Assembly: GCF_014621695.1 (NCBI RefSeq)
Contig: NZ_CP061281.1
Span: forward strand, 3,410,001 to 3,474,000
Length of the DNA: 64,000 nt
Source: Streptomyces xanthii
GTDB taxonomy: Bacteria > Actinomycetota > Actinomycetes > Streptomycetales > Streptomycetaceae
Direction of reading: 5' to 3'
The first letter of the stretch is position 1. Every line of letters starts with the position of its first letter. The notes under the pieces are model-generated. The model was not told the DNA's origin and searched no databases. It was given only the letters and a program-made list of their open reading frames with translations. The position numbers and the translations under genes are program-made. Shown here piece after piece: positions 50,123-61,711 of this stretch.

Positions 50123-51649
50123 ATGACCGCGCCCATCCGGCCGCCCGCACGCCCGGCCGCGCTCACCCTGCTGGCCGCCCTCCTCGTCACCGGAGCGCTC
50201 GGCACGGGGGCGGTCGCCCTCGCGCCGGACTCCGTGCGCACCCCCCTCGCCTGGGGCGTCGCCGTCGCCGCGCTCGCCTTCTCCGCCCTGGCCGGATACG
50301 CCGCACACGCCCGCCGCGAGGCCGACGCGCTGCGCCGCCGCGTCACCGAACTGCGGCACGCCGCCGACCGGAGCGCCGCCGAACAGGCCCGCCTCATCGC
50401 CGAACAGGCTCGTACCGCCGCCGAACTGACGCAGGCCCGGGACGCCCGCGCCGCGCACGCCGGCGAGCTCGCCACGCAACTGCGCACCGCCCGCGCCGAA
50501 CGGGCCGCCGCGCTCGCCGCCTGCGCCAACGCCGCCGGACGCATGCAGGCCCTCGCCACCGGCATGCTCGCCGACCTGCGCGAGATGGAGCACCGGCACA
50601 CCGACGAGGACGTCCTCGCCGACCTGCTCCACCTCGACCACCGCACCGCCCAGGCCGGCCGGCTCGCCGACTCGGTCGCCGTGCTCACCGGCGCGCGCTC
50701 GGGCCGCCGCTGGGCCCGCCCCATCCCCATGGAGTCGATCCTGCGCGGCGCGATGGGCCGCATCGTCGGCTACCAGCGCGTGCGCGTGCACGCCAACACC
50801 GCCGCCGCCGTCGCGGGCCACGCCGCCGAGGGCGTCATGCACGCCCTCGCCGAACTCCTCGACAACGCCGCCAACTTCTCGCCGCCCACCGCCGAGGTGC
50901 ACGTCTACGTCGAGGAGGTCCCGGCCGGCGTCATCGTCTCCGTCGAGGACTCCGGGCTCGTGATGGGACCGGTGCAGCTGCGCCGCGCCGAGCACGCGGT
51001 CTCCGGCGAGGCGGCCGGGTCGACGGGCCTGGGCGGCCTGTCCGGCACCCGGCTCGGACTCGCCGTCGTGGGCCGGCTGGCCCGCAAGCACGGACTGACC
51101 GTGTCGTTCCGGCCGTCCGCGCGGGGCGGCACCGGGGTGCTGCTCCTGATCCCGCAGGAGCTGCTGTCCCGGACGCCGGAGCCGACGCCGGTCGCGCCCG
51201 CGCCGGGGCCGGTTCCGCGTCCCGCGGGCGCGGGGTCCGTCGAGCACACGGCCGTCGAGCACACAGCCGTGGAGCACGCGGTCGTCGAGCACGAAGCCGT
51301 ACGTCATGAGCCCGCCGCCGACGCCCTTCCGGTACGGGGTGCGCGCGAGGCGGCCCCGGCCGGGGCACCGGCTCCGGCTCCGGCTCCGGGTGACAGCGGG
51401 CTGCCCAAGCGGACCCGCGGCCGGACCCTCGCCGCCGCCGAGCGCGCCCAGGCCCGCGCCGCCGAGGCCGCCGGAGCCGCCGCGACGGCCGCCCCCGCCG
51501 GGCGCACGGAGCACACCGGCACCACGCCGGAGGCCCCCGCCACCGCCGCCGCCCGCTTCAGCAGCTTCCGCCAGGCGGTCCGCGCCACCGCGCCCCGCAC
51601 CGAAGACCCCGTAGAACACCAGCAGGAAGAAGAGGACACCCCCCGATGA
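50123..51649 (+). CDS. cvnA: Conservon sensor-kinase-like protein
   Basis: A 508-residue membrane protein, first gene of a conservon. Two helices near the start (about 10-60), a coiled-coil region rich in Ala/Arg/Glu (65-140), a dimerisation segment around LHLDHRTAQAGRLADSV (near 170) and a HATPase domain (ELLDNAANFSPP near 245, VEDSGLVM, LGLAVVGRLARKHG). The histidine environment differs from classical kinases, as in other CvnA proteins. A tail of repeated VEHTAVEH units and basic Ala-rich text follows. It probably controls the small GTPase CvnD through CvnB. ATGA overlap with the next gene. Confidence 0.9.
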   Translation: MTAPIRPPARPAALTLLAALLVTGALGTGAVALAPDSVRTPLAWGVAVAALAFSALAGYAAHARREADALRRRVTELRHAADRSAAEQARLIAEQARTAAELTQARDARAAHAGELATQLRTARAERAAALAACANAAGRMQALATGMLADLREMEHRHTDEDVLADLLHLDHRTAQAGRLADSVAVLTGARSGRRWARPIPMESILRGAMGRIVGYQRVRVHANTAAAVAGHAAEGVMHALAELLDNAANFSPPTAEVHVYVEEVPAGVIVSVEDSGLVMGPVQLRRAEHAVSGEAAGSTGLGGLSGTRLGLAVVGRLARKHGLTVSFRPSARGGTGVLLLIPQELLSRTPEPTPVAPAPGPVPRPAGAGSVEHTAVEHTAVEHAVVEHEAVRHEPAADALPVRGAREAAPAGAPAPAPAPGDSGLPKRTRGRTLAAAERAQARAAEAAGAAATAAPAGRTEHTGTTPEAPATAAARFSSFRQAVRATAPRTEDPVEHQQEEEDTPR

Positions 51650-52077
51650 GCGGGACCACCACCGGCGCCGGCCTGACCTGGCTGCTCGAAGGCCTCCTCA
51701 AGCGCACCCCGGGCACCCGCCACGCCCTGGTCCTGTCGCGCGACGGCCTCAAGCTGTGCCACACCCCCGAGCTCTCCACCGACCAGGCGGACCAGCTCGC
51801 CGCCATCGCCGCCGGGATCCAGTCCCTGGCGCACGGCGCGTCCGCCGAGTTCGGCGACGGGACCGGCGGAGTGCGCTCCTCGATGACCGAGTTCCACGGC
51901 GGCACCCTGTTCATCGTCGGCGCCGGAGAGGGCGCCCACCTCGCCGCGATCGCCGACGAGGACGCCGACGCGGGCCTCGTCGGGCACACCATGTCCGAGC
52001 TCGTCGAGCAGCTCGGCGAGCATCTGCGCGCCGAGGCCCGGCAGCCGGACGCCCCGGCCGCGCTCCCGGCGTCATGA
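51646..52077 (+). CDS. cvnB: Conservon roadblock/LC7 protein
   Basis: A 143-residue roadblock/LC7 (MglB-like) protein: WLLEGLLKRTPGTRHALVLS opens the domain, then DGLKLCHTPELSTDQADQLA and MTEFHGGTLFIVGAGEGAHL. In the MglA/MglB system such proteins activate the GTPase; CvnB is expected to do this for CvnD. It overlaps cvnA and cvnC by four bases on either side (ATGA), which gives equal production. Confidence 0.94.
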   Translation: MSGTTTGAGLTWLLEGLLKRTPGTRHALVLSRDGLKLCHTPELSTDQADQLAAIAAGIQSLAHGASAEFGDGTGGVRSSMTEFHGGTLFIVGAGEGAHLAAIADEDADAGLVGHTMSELVEQLGEHLRAEARQPDAPAALPAS

Positions 52078-52433
52078 GCCGCCCCGGCCGGGACGACGCA
52101 CCCGACCGCCTCTACACCCTCACCGGAGGCCGCAGCCGGCCCGCGACCGACGTGCCGTTCGACCTGGTGTCGCTCGTCGTCACCGAGTCGGACCCGGCGC
52201 CCGGCATGCCGTCCGAGCACGCCACGATCCTGCGGATGTGCGCCCGGCCGACCGCGGTGGTGGAGGTGGCGGCCGAGCTCGGCCTGCCGGTGAGCATCGT
52301 GCGCGTCCTGCTCTCCGACCTCCTGGTGCAGGGCCGCATCAGCGTCCGTCACCCGCGGATCGCCGCCTCCCCCCACCGTCTTCCCGATCCCGACATCCTG
52401 GAGCAGGTGCTCGTTGGACTCCGCAACCTCTGA
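52074..52433 (+). CDS. cvnC: Conservon DUF742 protein
   Basis: A 119-residue DUF742 protein with the family pattern: DRLYTLTGGRSRPATDVPFD, LVSLVV, EHATILRMCARPTAVVEVAA, a helix-turn-helix-like segment (ELGLPVSIVRVLLSDLLVQG) and an ILEQVLVGLRNL end that gives way to the GTPase gene. Its function is unknown; the winged-helix-like fold suggests protein or DNA contacts. It overlaps cvnB (ATGA) and cvnD (20 bases). Confidence 0.93.
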   Translation: MSRPGRDDAPDRLYTLTGGRSRPATDVPFDLVSLVVTESDPAPGMPSEHATILRMCARPTAVVEVAAELGLPVSIVRVLLSDLLVQGRISVRHPRIAASPHRLPDPDILEQVLVGLRNL

Positions 52434-53058
52434 ACCGCCCAGCGGCCGCCGGGAACTGGCGGCCGGCGCCGACAACGGCCTGAAGGTCGTGATCGTCGGC
52501 GGCTTCGGCGTCGGCAAGACCACCCTGGTCCGCTCCGTCAGCGAGATCCGTCCCCTCAACACCGAGGAGACGATGACGCAGGCCGGGCAGGGCGTCGACG
52601 ACCTCGACGGCGTCCGCACGAAGACGTCGACGACCGTCGCCTTCGACTTCGGCCGCATCACGCTCGACGAGCACAACGTCCTCTACCTGTTCGGCGCCCC
52701 CGGCCAGGAACGCTTCTGGTTCCTGTGGGACCGCCTGTTCTCCGGCACGCTCGGCGCCGTCGTCCTCGTCGACTCACGGCGCATCGAGGACTCCTGGTAC
52801 GCGATCGACCGCCTGGAGCACCACGGCACACCGTTCATCGTCGCCCACAACGACTTCGGCGGCCCCCACCACACCCTGGAACAGCTCCGCGAGGCCCTCG
52901 ACCTCGACCCCGAGGTGCCGCTCGTCCGCTGCGACGCACGCGCCCGCACCTCCAGCAAGGACGTCCTGATCACGCTCCTCGAACACCTCAAGACGCTCTA
53001 CGCCCCCCATACCGCTGCAGACCGTCAGCCGTACGTGCCTCAGGAGACCGCCCCGTGA
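52414..53058 (+). CDS. cvnD: Conservon MglA/Ras-like GTPase
   Basis: A 214-residue small GTP-binding protein. The P-loop GGFGVGKTTL is at residues 29-38, a switch I threonine follows in ETMTQAG, G3 is LFGAPGQERFWFLW, and G4 is HNDFGG instead of NKxD, a variant usual in Cvn proteins. The start is TTG 52414, inside the end of cvnC; a later start would cut little and is possible. It is the likely output switch of the conservon, perhaps at the membrane with CvnA. Confidence 0.93.
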   Translation: MDSATSEPPSGRRELAAGADNGLKVVIVGGFGVGKTTLVRSVSEIRPLNTEETMTQAGQGVDDLDGVRTKTSTTVAFDFGRITLDEHNVLYLFGAPGQERFWFLWDRLFSGTLGAVVLVDSRRIEDSWYAIDRLEHHGTPFIVAHNDFGGPHHTLEQLREALDLDPEVPLVRCDARARTSSKDVLITLLEHLKTLYAPHTAADRQPYVPQETAP

Positions 53059-54293
53059 CAAGCCCCGGCTGCCCCGCGTCCGAGCACGGCACCGCGCCCG
53101 TCCCCCTGTCCGGCCCGCGCTTCGCGACCGAACCCGCCACCCTCTACCGGGAGATGCGCCGCGACCACGGCGCCGTCGCCCCCGTCGTCCTCGACGGCGA
53201 CATCCCCGCCTGGCTGGTCCTCGGCTACCGCGAACTGCACCAGGTGACCGGAGACCCGGCCCTCTTCAGCCGCGACTCCGACCTGTGGAACCAGTGGGAG
53301 AACATCCCCGCCGACTGGCCGCTGCTGCCGATGATCGGCCACAAGCAGCCGTCGATCCTCTACACCGTCGGCGAACGGCACCGGCAGCGCGCCGCGATGA
53401 TCAGCCACGCCCTCGAAGCCGTCGACCCGTTCGAACTCAAGGCACACGCCGAGCAGTTCGCCGACGAGCTCATCGACGGCTTCTGCGGCAAGGGCGAGTG
53501 CGACATCGTCGCCGACTACGCGATGCTGCTCCCCGTCCGCGTCCTGGCCCGCATCTACGGCTTCTCCGACGCGCAGGGCCCCGGCCTGGTCTCCGCGATG
53601 AACGACATGATCGACGGCCGCGAACGCGCCCTCGCCGGCCAGCAGCACCTCGCCCGGTCCATGGTCGAGCTGCTCGCCGCCAAGCACACCGCGCCGGGCG
53701 AGGACGTCGCCTCGTACATGCTCCAGGACCCCTCCGGGTTCACCGACGAGGAGGTCGCCCAGGACCTCATGGTGATGATGGCCGCCGGGCACCAGCCCAC
53801 CGCCGACTGGATCGGCAACTCCCTGCGCCTGATGCTCACCGACGACCGCTTCGCCGCCTCCCTGTTCGGCGGCCGGCACAGCGTCGCCGAGGCGATGAAC
53901 GAGGTGCTGTGGGAGGACACCCCGACGCAGAACGTCGCCGGGCGCTGGGCCACCCGCGACACCCGGCTCGGCGACCGCCACATCCGCTCCGGCGACCTGC
54001 TCCTGCTGGGCCTCGCCGCGGCCAACGCCGACCCGCAGGTCCGCACCGACGCCTCCGTCCTCACCGGCGGCAACAGCGCCCACTTCTCGTTCGGGCACGG
54101 CGAGCACCGCTGCCCGTTCCCCGCACAGGAGGTCGCCGAGGTCATCGCCCGGACCGCCATCGAGGTCGTCCTCGACCGGCTGCCCGACATCGACCTGGCG
54201 ACGACGGCCGCCGCGCTCACCCGGCGGCCCTCGCCGTGGCTGCGCGGCCTCACCGACCTCCCGGTCCGCTTCACGCCGACGCCCGCGCTCTGA
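53055..54293 (+). CDS. cvnE: Conservon cytochrome P450 with E-x-x-W (CYP157-like)
   Basis: A 412-residue P450 from GTG 53055 (GTGA overlap with cvnD). Haem cysteine C353 is in FSFGHGEHRCPF and the I-helix is AAGHQPTADW with T249. The K-helix motif that is E-x-x-R in nearly all P450s reads E283-V-L-W286: the arginine is replaced by tryptophan. I recall that CYP157 proteins of Streptomyces conservons also lack this arginine yet fold and bind haem. It is thus probably a CYP157, with no known substrate. Confidence 0.9.
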   Translation: MTSPGCPASEHGTAPVPLSGPRFATEPATLYREMRRDHGAVAPVVLDGDIPAWLVLGYRELHQVTGDPALFSRDSDLWNQWENIPADWPLLPMIGHKQPSILYTVGERHRQRAAMISHALEAVDPFELKAHAEQFADELIDGFCGKGECDIVADYAMLLPVRVLARIYGFSDAQGPGLVSAMNDMIDGRERALAGQQHLARSMVELLAAKHTAPGEDVASYMLQDPSGFTDEEVAQDLMVMMAAGHQPTADWIGNSLRLMLTDDRFAASLFGGRHSVAEAMNEVLWEDTPTQNVAGRWATRDTRLGDRHIRSGDLLLLGLAAANADPQVRTDASVLTGGNSAHFSFGHGEHRCPFPAQEVAEVIARTAIEVVLDRLPDIDLATTAAALTRRPSPWLRGLTDLPVRFTPTPAL

Positions 54294-54331
54294 CGCCACC
54301 CACTCCCGTCCAGGACTCTTGGAGACCACCC

Positions 54332-56816
<2,485 letters not shown>

Positions 56817-56840
56817 CCTCCACAGGGTCCGGCTCGTCCA

Positions 56841-56882
56841 CGGGGGACCGCACACCGGCACCGGCCGGCGTGCGGTCCCCCG
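56841..56882. terminator. Bidirectional terminator hairpin
   Basis: CGGGGGACCGCAC (56841-56853) pairs with GTGCGGTCCCCCG (56870-56882); inner CCGG bases extend the stem. It lies between convergent serC and the secreted propeller-like gene. Confidence 0.83.
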
Positions 56883-56906
56883 TTCCCCTTTCGGGCCGGT
56901 CCCGGC

Positions 56907-57926
56907 TCAGCCGCGCTTCGACCTGCGGGTCAGGCGCCCTATGCCGACCGCCACGATCAGGAGGACCGCGGCGCCCACCGCACCGGCCTTGCCCGTGATG
57001 CCGGCGCCGCCGTCGCCACCACTCTCGTCCGAGCCCGTCCCGGGAGTCCCCGTGCCGGCACCCGATCCGGCGCCCTCCACCTCGACCGGGCGGACCGAAC
57101 TGCCCTTGCCCTCGCTGCCGTACAGCAGCGTCCGGCCGTCCGGCGTGTACGTCACCGACTCGCCCTGCGGCTGCATCGGGACGCTCAACTGCCCCTCCCG
57201 CTTCGGCCTGCCGTCGTTCCACGCGTACGAGACACCGCCGAAGTACCCGCGCACCGCCAGCTGCTTCCCGTCCGGGGAGAACGCCGCGTCCGTGGCCCAG
57301 AGATCGATGTCGGCGACGCGGCGGAAGGTGTTCGTACCCGCCGTGCTCAGCCGCGCCGGGCCCTCGTACAGCCCGCCGCCGTCCTCGCCCTTCTCCACGA
57401 TGTAGACCCGGCCGGTCTTCGGATGGACCATCAGTGACTCGGCGTTGCGCGGCCCGTCCGCGTACTTCACGACGTACTGCGTGGCCCGCACGGTCTGGTC
57501 GCGCAGCTCCTTCGGCTCGGGCAGCCGGTAGATCCAGACGTGGTCCCAGGAGCCCCCCAGGTTGTCGCCGATGTCACCGACGTAGAGGTCACCGTCCGGA
57601 CCGATCGAGATCGCCTCGACGTCACGCGGCGAACCGATCCCGGTGAGCGTGAGCGTCGCGACCGTCTTCCCCGTCCGCCCGTCGATCGCGTACAGGTACG
57701 CGCCGTCGTCGCTGTCGTTGTGCGTCCAGTACACGCCGGGGTGCGCCCGGGACGCGGCCAGGCCGCTGGACTCCGTGATCCGCGGGTCCTGGATCGTGAA
57801 CCCGTCCGAGCCGGGCGACCGCCCGTCCGCCCCGGCCGGCACCACGGCCGCCCCCGTCACCAGAACGGTGGCGGCGAGCACCGCACCGATCCGCCCCGTC
57901 CGCGACCACGCCTTGTCCGCACGCAT
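56907..57926 (-). CDS. Secreted, membrane-anchored beta-propeller-like protein
   Basis: A 339-residue protein from ATG 57926 with a signal peptide (to AGA near residue 33). The body shows propeller-type blades: AYLYAIDGRTGKTVATLTL, ISIGPDGDLYVGDIGDN, LMVHPKTGRVYIVEKGED, AAFSPDGKQLAVRG and TYTPDGRTLLYGSEG. A Gly/Ser/Thr linker, one helix and the basic end RLTRRSKRG anchor it in the membrane. There is no LPxTG. Such proteins may bind sugars or act as esterase-like enzymes; the role is unknown. Confidence 0.75.
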   Translation of the reverse strand: MRADKAWSRTGRIGAVLAATVLVTGAAVVPAGADGRSPGSDGFTIQDPRITESSGLAASRAHPGVYWTHNDSDDGAYLYAIDGRTGKTVATLTLTGIGSPRDVEAISIGPDGDLYVGDIGDNLGGSWDHVWIYRLPEPKELRDQTVRATQYVVKYADGPRNAESLMVHPKTGRVYIVEKGEDGGGLYEGPARLSTAGTNTFRRVADIDLWATDAAFSPDGKQLAVRGYFGGVSYAWNDGRPKREGQLSVPMQPQGESVTYTPDGRTLLYGSEGKGSSVRPVEVEGAGSGAGTGTPGTGSDESGGDGGAGITGKAGAVGAAVLLIVAVGIGRLTRRSKRG

Positions 57927-58005
57927 GCCCCCAGCTTGCCAGGCGTGTCCGGTCTCACACGCACCTGACCGGCGTGATCTCCGCGGCATCGACCATGATG
58001 AGCGG

Positions 58006-58674
58006 ATGCTCAGGTTCATGTTCGTCGGTGACTCGATGACCATCGGGAGCGCCGGTGAACACACCTGGCGCCTGCGCATGTGGCAGCACCTGCGCGCCAC
58101 CGGCACCGACTGCGCCGTCGTCGGCCCCCGCACCGCCCTGTACGGCGGCACCCACGACTACGCCGACCCCGGCTTCCCGCAACAGCACCTCGCCGGCTGG
58201 GGCGAGGGCTGGCAGCACATGGCACCCGTCATCGGCGACGCCGTCACCGCCGCCGGCGCCGACACCCTGCTCATCTCCCTCGGCCTGATAGACCTCGGCT
58301 TCTACACCGACGCCGAGCAGACCGCCGAGAACGTGCGCCGCTTCGTCGCCGCCGCCCGCGCCGCGAACCCCACCGTCCGCATGGTCATGCTCCCCGTCAT
58401 CCCGAACGTACGGGCCGAGACCGACGCCCCCTTCGCCGCGCAGGTCGCCCACTTCAACACCCTGCTCGCGAAGGCCGTCGCGGACCTCTCCGAACCCCGC
58501 TCCCCGCTGCTGCTCGCCTCGGTCCCCGAGTCGTACGACATCCACCGCGACACCTACGACGGCACCCACCCGAACGCCTCCGGCGAGCACAAACTCGCCG
58601 GCGCCTTCGCCGACGCGCTGCACCAGGCCTGGGCCATCGGCGGCCCCTACCCGCAGTTCGAAGGCACGGCCTAG
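58006..58674 (+). CDS. SGNH/GDSL hydrolase
   Basis: A 222-residue esterase of the SGNH family without a signal peptide. Catalytic S10 lies in FVGDSMTIGSAG, the oxyanion glycine in the LYGGTHDY region, and the Asp/His pair in YDGTHPNASGEHKLA near the end. It is probably a carbohydrate or lipid esterase in the cytoplasm. The start could be a few codons different. Its TAG stop overlaps, in the bases CTAG (58671-58674), the TAG of the convergent kinase gene. Confidence 0.83.
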   Translation: MLRFMFVGDSMTIGSAGEHTWRLRMWQHLRATGTDCAVVGPRTALYGGTHDYADPGFPQQHLAGWGEGWQHMAPVIGDAVTAAGADTLLISLGLIDLGFYTDAEQTAENVRRFVAAARAANPTVRMVMLPVIPNVRAETDAPFAAQVAHFNTLLAKAVADLSEPRSPLLLASVPESYDIHRDTYDGTHPNASGEHKLAGAFADALHQAWAIGGPYPQFEGTA

Positions 58675-60512
58675 TACGGCACCGTCGCGCACGTCGTCTT
58701 CGCCCACGCCGACGGGCCGTAGCTGTTCGCCGCACGGATCTTGATGCAGATCTCGTCGCCGGAGAACGGGCCCGTGATCGTGTAGCTCGTGCCGGACGTC
58801 GAGTACGTCGTGTTCACGTTCTTCTCCGTGAACTGGCTGCCCTTGTTGACGTAGTTGATCTCGTAGCGGGTGGCCCGGGAGACCGCCGGCCAACTCGCCT
58901 TGATCGGCATCGAGCAGGCGCCGACACAGGAGTTCGTGTAGTCGAGCCGGTAACTCGTCATCGCGGGCGGCGGCGAACCGGCGGACGAACCGCCTCCCGA
59001 ACCGTCGCCGGACGACCCGGAGCCGGACCCGGACCCGGACCCGGTGGACCCACCGGAAGTGTCCGTTCCGCTCCCGGCGCCGGCCGCACCGCCCGACGCC
59101 GTACCGGAGCCACCGTCCTCGTCCCGCGCCTGCTCCCCGTCGGCCCCGCCCGGAGCCGCGGACTCCCCCTTGTCACCCCCGCCGTCCTTCTTCTTCCCCT
59201 TCGGCTTAGCGGACTTGGACGCGGACACGGACGGGGACGCGGACGCCGAACCCGTCGGGGACACGCTCACCGTCGCACTCGCGCCGCTCGACGGGCGCCG
59301 GGCCTGCGCGTCCCCGTCGTCCCGCACGTACGGCAGCAGCGCCATCGTGCCGCCGCCCACCGTCAGGACGACCGCGACGGGCAGCACCACGAACAACCGC
59401 CGGCGCCGCTTCGGCTGCCGCTCGGCCTTCTTCGTGGCCTTCCCCCCACCACCCCCCGCCGTCACCGCCGGGAGCACCGCCTCCGCGCCCGCCCGCAGCC
59501 CGACCGTCGCCCGGTCCACCGGCTCCTCCCGCAGCGGCACCGCCTCCGCGTCGAGCAGCCGCGCCGACTGCTGCGCCAGCCGCGCCACGACCTCGGCGGG
59601 CAGCCACGCCGCCCCGCCGCCCGCAGCCGGACGCACCCGCTCCGGATCCGCGAGCAGCTCGTCCACATCGGGCCGCTCGTCGACCCCCTTGGCGAGGCAG
59701 CGCACGACGAGCGCGCGCAGCGCCTCGTCCTCGATCCCCGTGAGATCCGGCTCGTCCTCCACGATCTGGAACATCACCGCGTGCCCACTGCTGGCACCGT
59801 GCCCGAACGGCAGCCGCCCCGTCGCCGCGTACGTCAGCACGCAGCCCAGCGTGAACACGTCGCTCTTGACCCCGGCGCTGCGCCCGCGCACCTGCTCCGG
59901 CGACATGAACCCGGGCGACCCGACGACCATCCCCGTACTCGTGAGCAGCGACTCGACGGACGCCTCCAGCGCCCGCGCGATACCGAAGTCGATGACCTTG
60001 GTGCCGTCGACGGTCAGCATCACGTTCGACGGCTTCAGGTCGCGGTGCACGATGCCCGCGTCGTGGATGTCCTTCAGGGCGTGCAGCAGCCCGTCGGCGA
60101 GCGCGTGCACCGAGTCCACGGGCAGCGGCCCGTGCCGGCGCACCACCTGCTCCAGCGAGAGGCCCGGCACGTACCCGGTGGCGACCCACGGCGGCTCGTC
60201 GTCGGGACCCGCGTCGAGCACCGGCGCCGTGAACCGCTCCCCCACCTTGCGCGCCGCCTCGATCTCGCGCCGGAACCGGGCCCGGAAACGCGCGTCCGAC
60301 ACGTGCTCCTCGTGCACGACCTTGACCGCGACGGTGCGCCCGCTGTCCGACCGCGCGAGGAACACCCGGCCCATGCCGCCCGCCCCGAGCCGGCCGAGCA
60401 GCAGATACGGGCCGATGCGCGCCGGATCGAACACGGCGAGCGGCTTCACGCCCCCGTCGAGCCCCTCCTCACGCCCACCGCCGCCACCCTCGCCCTGATT
60501 GCTCCCGCTCAT
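58671..60512 (-). CDS. Membrane Ser/Thr protein kinase with fibronectin-like outer domain
   Basis: A 613-residue PknB-type kinase. The glycine loop GAGGMG is at 43-48, the ATP lysine K64, the catalytic loop HRDLKPSN at 156-163 and DFG at 175-177, with SPEQVRGR after it. A basic stretch (RQPKRRRRL) precedes one helix near residue 370. The outside has a long Ser/Gly/Lys linker (about 400-515) and a final 90-residue fibronectin III-like domain with paired cysteines (NSCVGACSM). It probably senses a surface ligand. There are no PASTA repeats. Confidence 0.92.
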   Translation of the reverse strand: MSGSNQGEGGGGGREEGLDGGVKPLAVFDPARIGPYLLLGRLGAGGMGRVFLARSDSGRTVAVKVVHEEHVSDARFRARFRREIEAARKVGERFTAPVLDAGPDDEPPWVATGYVPGLSLEQVVRRHGPLPVDSVHALADGLLHALKDIHDAGIVHRDLKPSNVMLTVDGTKVIDFGIARALEASVESLLTSTGMVVGSPGFMSPEQVRGRSAGVKSDVFTLGCVLTYAATGRLPFGHGASSGHAVMFQIVEDEPDLTGIEDEALRALVVRCLAKGVDERPDVDELLADPERVRPAAGGGAAWLPAEVVARLAQQSARLLDAEAVPLREEPVDRATVGLRAGAEAVLPAVTAGGGGGKATKKAERQPKRRRRLFVVLPVAVVLTVGGGTMALLPYVRDDGDAQARRPSSGASATVSVSPTGSASASPSVSASKSAKPKGKKKDGGGDKGESAAPGGADGEQARDEDGGSGTASGGAAGAGSGTDTSGGSTGSGSGSGSGSSGDGSGGGSSAGSPPPAMTSYRLDYTNSCVGACSMPIKASWPAVSRATRYEINYVNKGSQFTEKNVNTTYSTSGTSYTITGPFSGDEICIKIRAANSYGPSAWAKTTCATVPY

Positions 60513-60688
60513 GCCGATCTGGCTCCCCCGCCTTTTGCCGCCTGGTCACCGGCGTAACGCCGTTGAGGATAAAGGGCGTTGGCGACCCGGTGAAAGCGGG
60601 GACGCGTGGGGCGAACGCGCGGTTCTGGTGAAGGCGCCGGGCGGAGACGCTTGCCTAGAGCGCACTCCACGGTCTTGGCTGGTTCGAC

Positions 60689-61678
60689 ATGAAGTACACG
60701 CAGCTCGGACGCACGGGACTCAAGGTCAGCCGGCTCGTCCTCGGCACCATGAACTTCGGTCCGCAGACCGACGAGCCGGACAGTCACGCCATCATGGACG
60801 CGGCGCTGGCCAGCGGCATCAACTACTTCGACACCGCCAACGTGTATGGGTGGGGCGAGAACAAGGGTCGTACCGAGGAGATCATCGGGACCTGGTTCGC
60901 CAACGGGGGCGGGCGGCGGGACAAGACCGTACTCGCCACCAAGGTGTACGGGAACATGGCGGGCGACGGCGACGTCTGGCCCAACCACGACCGGCTCTCC
61001 GCGGTGAACATCCGCCGGGCCGTCGAGGCGAGCCTGCGGCGTCTGCAGACGGACCACATCGACATCTACCAGTTCCACCACATCGACCGCCGCACTCCGT
61101 TCGAGGAGATCTGGCAGGCGGTCGACGTCCTGATCCAGCAGGGCAAGATCCTCTACGCCGGGTCGTCGAACTTCCCCGGCTACAAGATCGCGCAGGCCAA
61201 CGAGATCGCCGCCCGCCGGGGCACGATGGGCCTCGTCAGCGAGCAGTGCCTGTACAACCTGGCCGAGCGGCGCGCCGAGATGGAGGTCATCCCGGCCGCG
61301 CAGGAGTACGGCCTGGGCGTCATCCCGTGGTCGCCGCTGCACGGCGGGCTGCTCGGCGGCGTCCTGAAGAAGGAGGCCGAAGGCAGCCGGCGCCGGGACG
61401 GGCGCAGCGCGAGCGCGCTGGAGTCCACGTCGATGCGCGAGAAGGTGCAGGCCTACGAGGACCTGCTCGACAAGCACGGTCTGGAGCCGGGCGAGACGGC
61501 GCTGGCCTGGCTGCTGACCCGTCCCGGGGTCACCGGGCCGATCGTCGGGCCGCGCACGACGGAGCAGCTGGAGTCGGCGCTGCGGGCGGTCGAGCTGGAG
61601 CTGAGCGAGGAACTGCTCACGTCCCTGGACGAGATCTTCCCGGGGCCGGGTCCGTCCCCGGAGGCCTTCGCCTGGTGA
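60689..61678 (+). CDS. Aldo/keto reductase
   Basis: A 329-residue NADPH-dependent oxidoreductase of the YajO/potassium-channel-beta-like group. The tetrad is D48, Y53, K85 and H130 (in NYFDTANVYGWG, LATKVYG and IYQFHHID). GVTGPIVGPRTTEQLESAL near the C-terminus binds the cofactor phosphate. It reduces an aldehyde or ketone; the substrate is unknown. Promoter and start (ATG 60689) lie in the 176-base gap divergent from the kinase gene. It is not clearly linked to its neighbours. Confidence 0.92.
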   Translation: MKYTQLGRTGLKVSRLVLGTMNFGPQTDEPDSHAIMDAALASGINYFDTANVYGWGENKGRTEEIIGTWFANGGGRRDKTVLATKVYGNMAGDGDVWPNHDRLSAVNIRRAVEASLRRLQTDHIDIYQFHHIDRRTPFEEIWQAVDVLIQQGKILYAGSSNFPGYKIAQANEIAARRGTMGLVSEQCLYNLAERRAEMEVIPAAQEYGLGVIPWSPLHGGLLGGVLKKEAEGSRRRDGRSASALESTSMREKVQAYEDLLDKHGLEPGETALAWLLTRPGVTGPIVGPRTTEQLESALRAVELELSEELLTSLDEIFPGPGPSPEAFAW

Positions 61679-61711
61679 CCGGGCAGCGCTGACCGTGGCG
61701 GCCGCGCGGGC

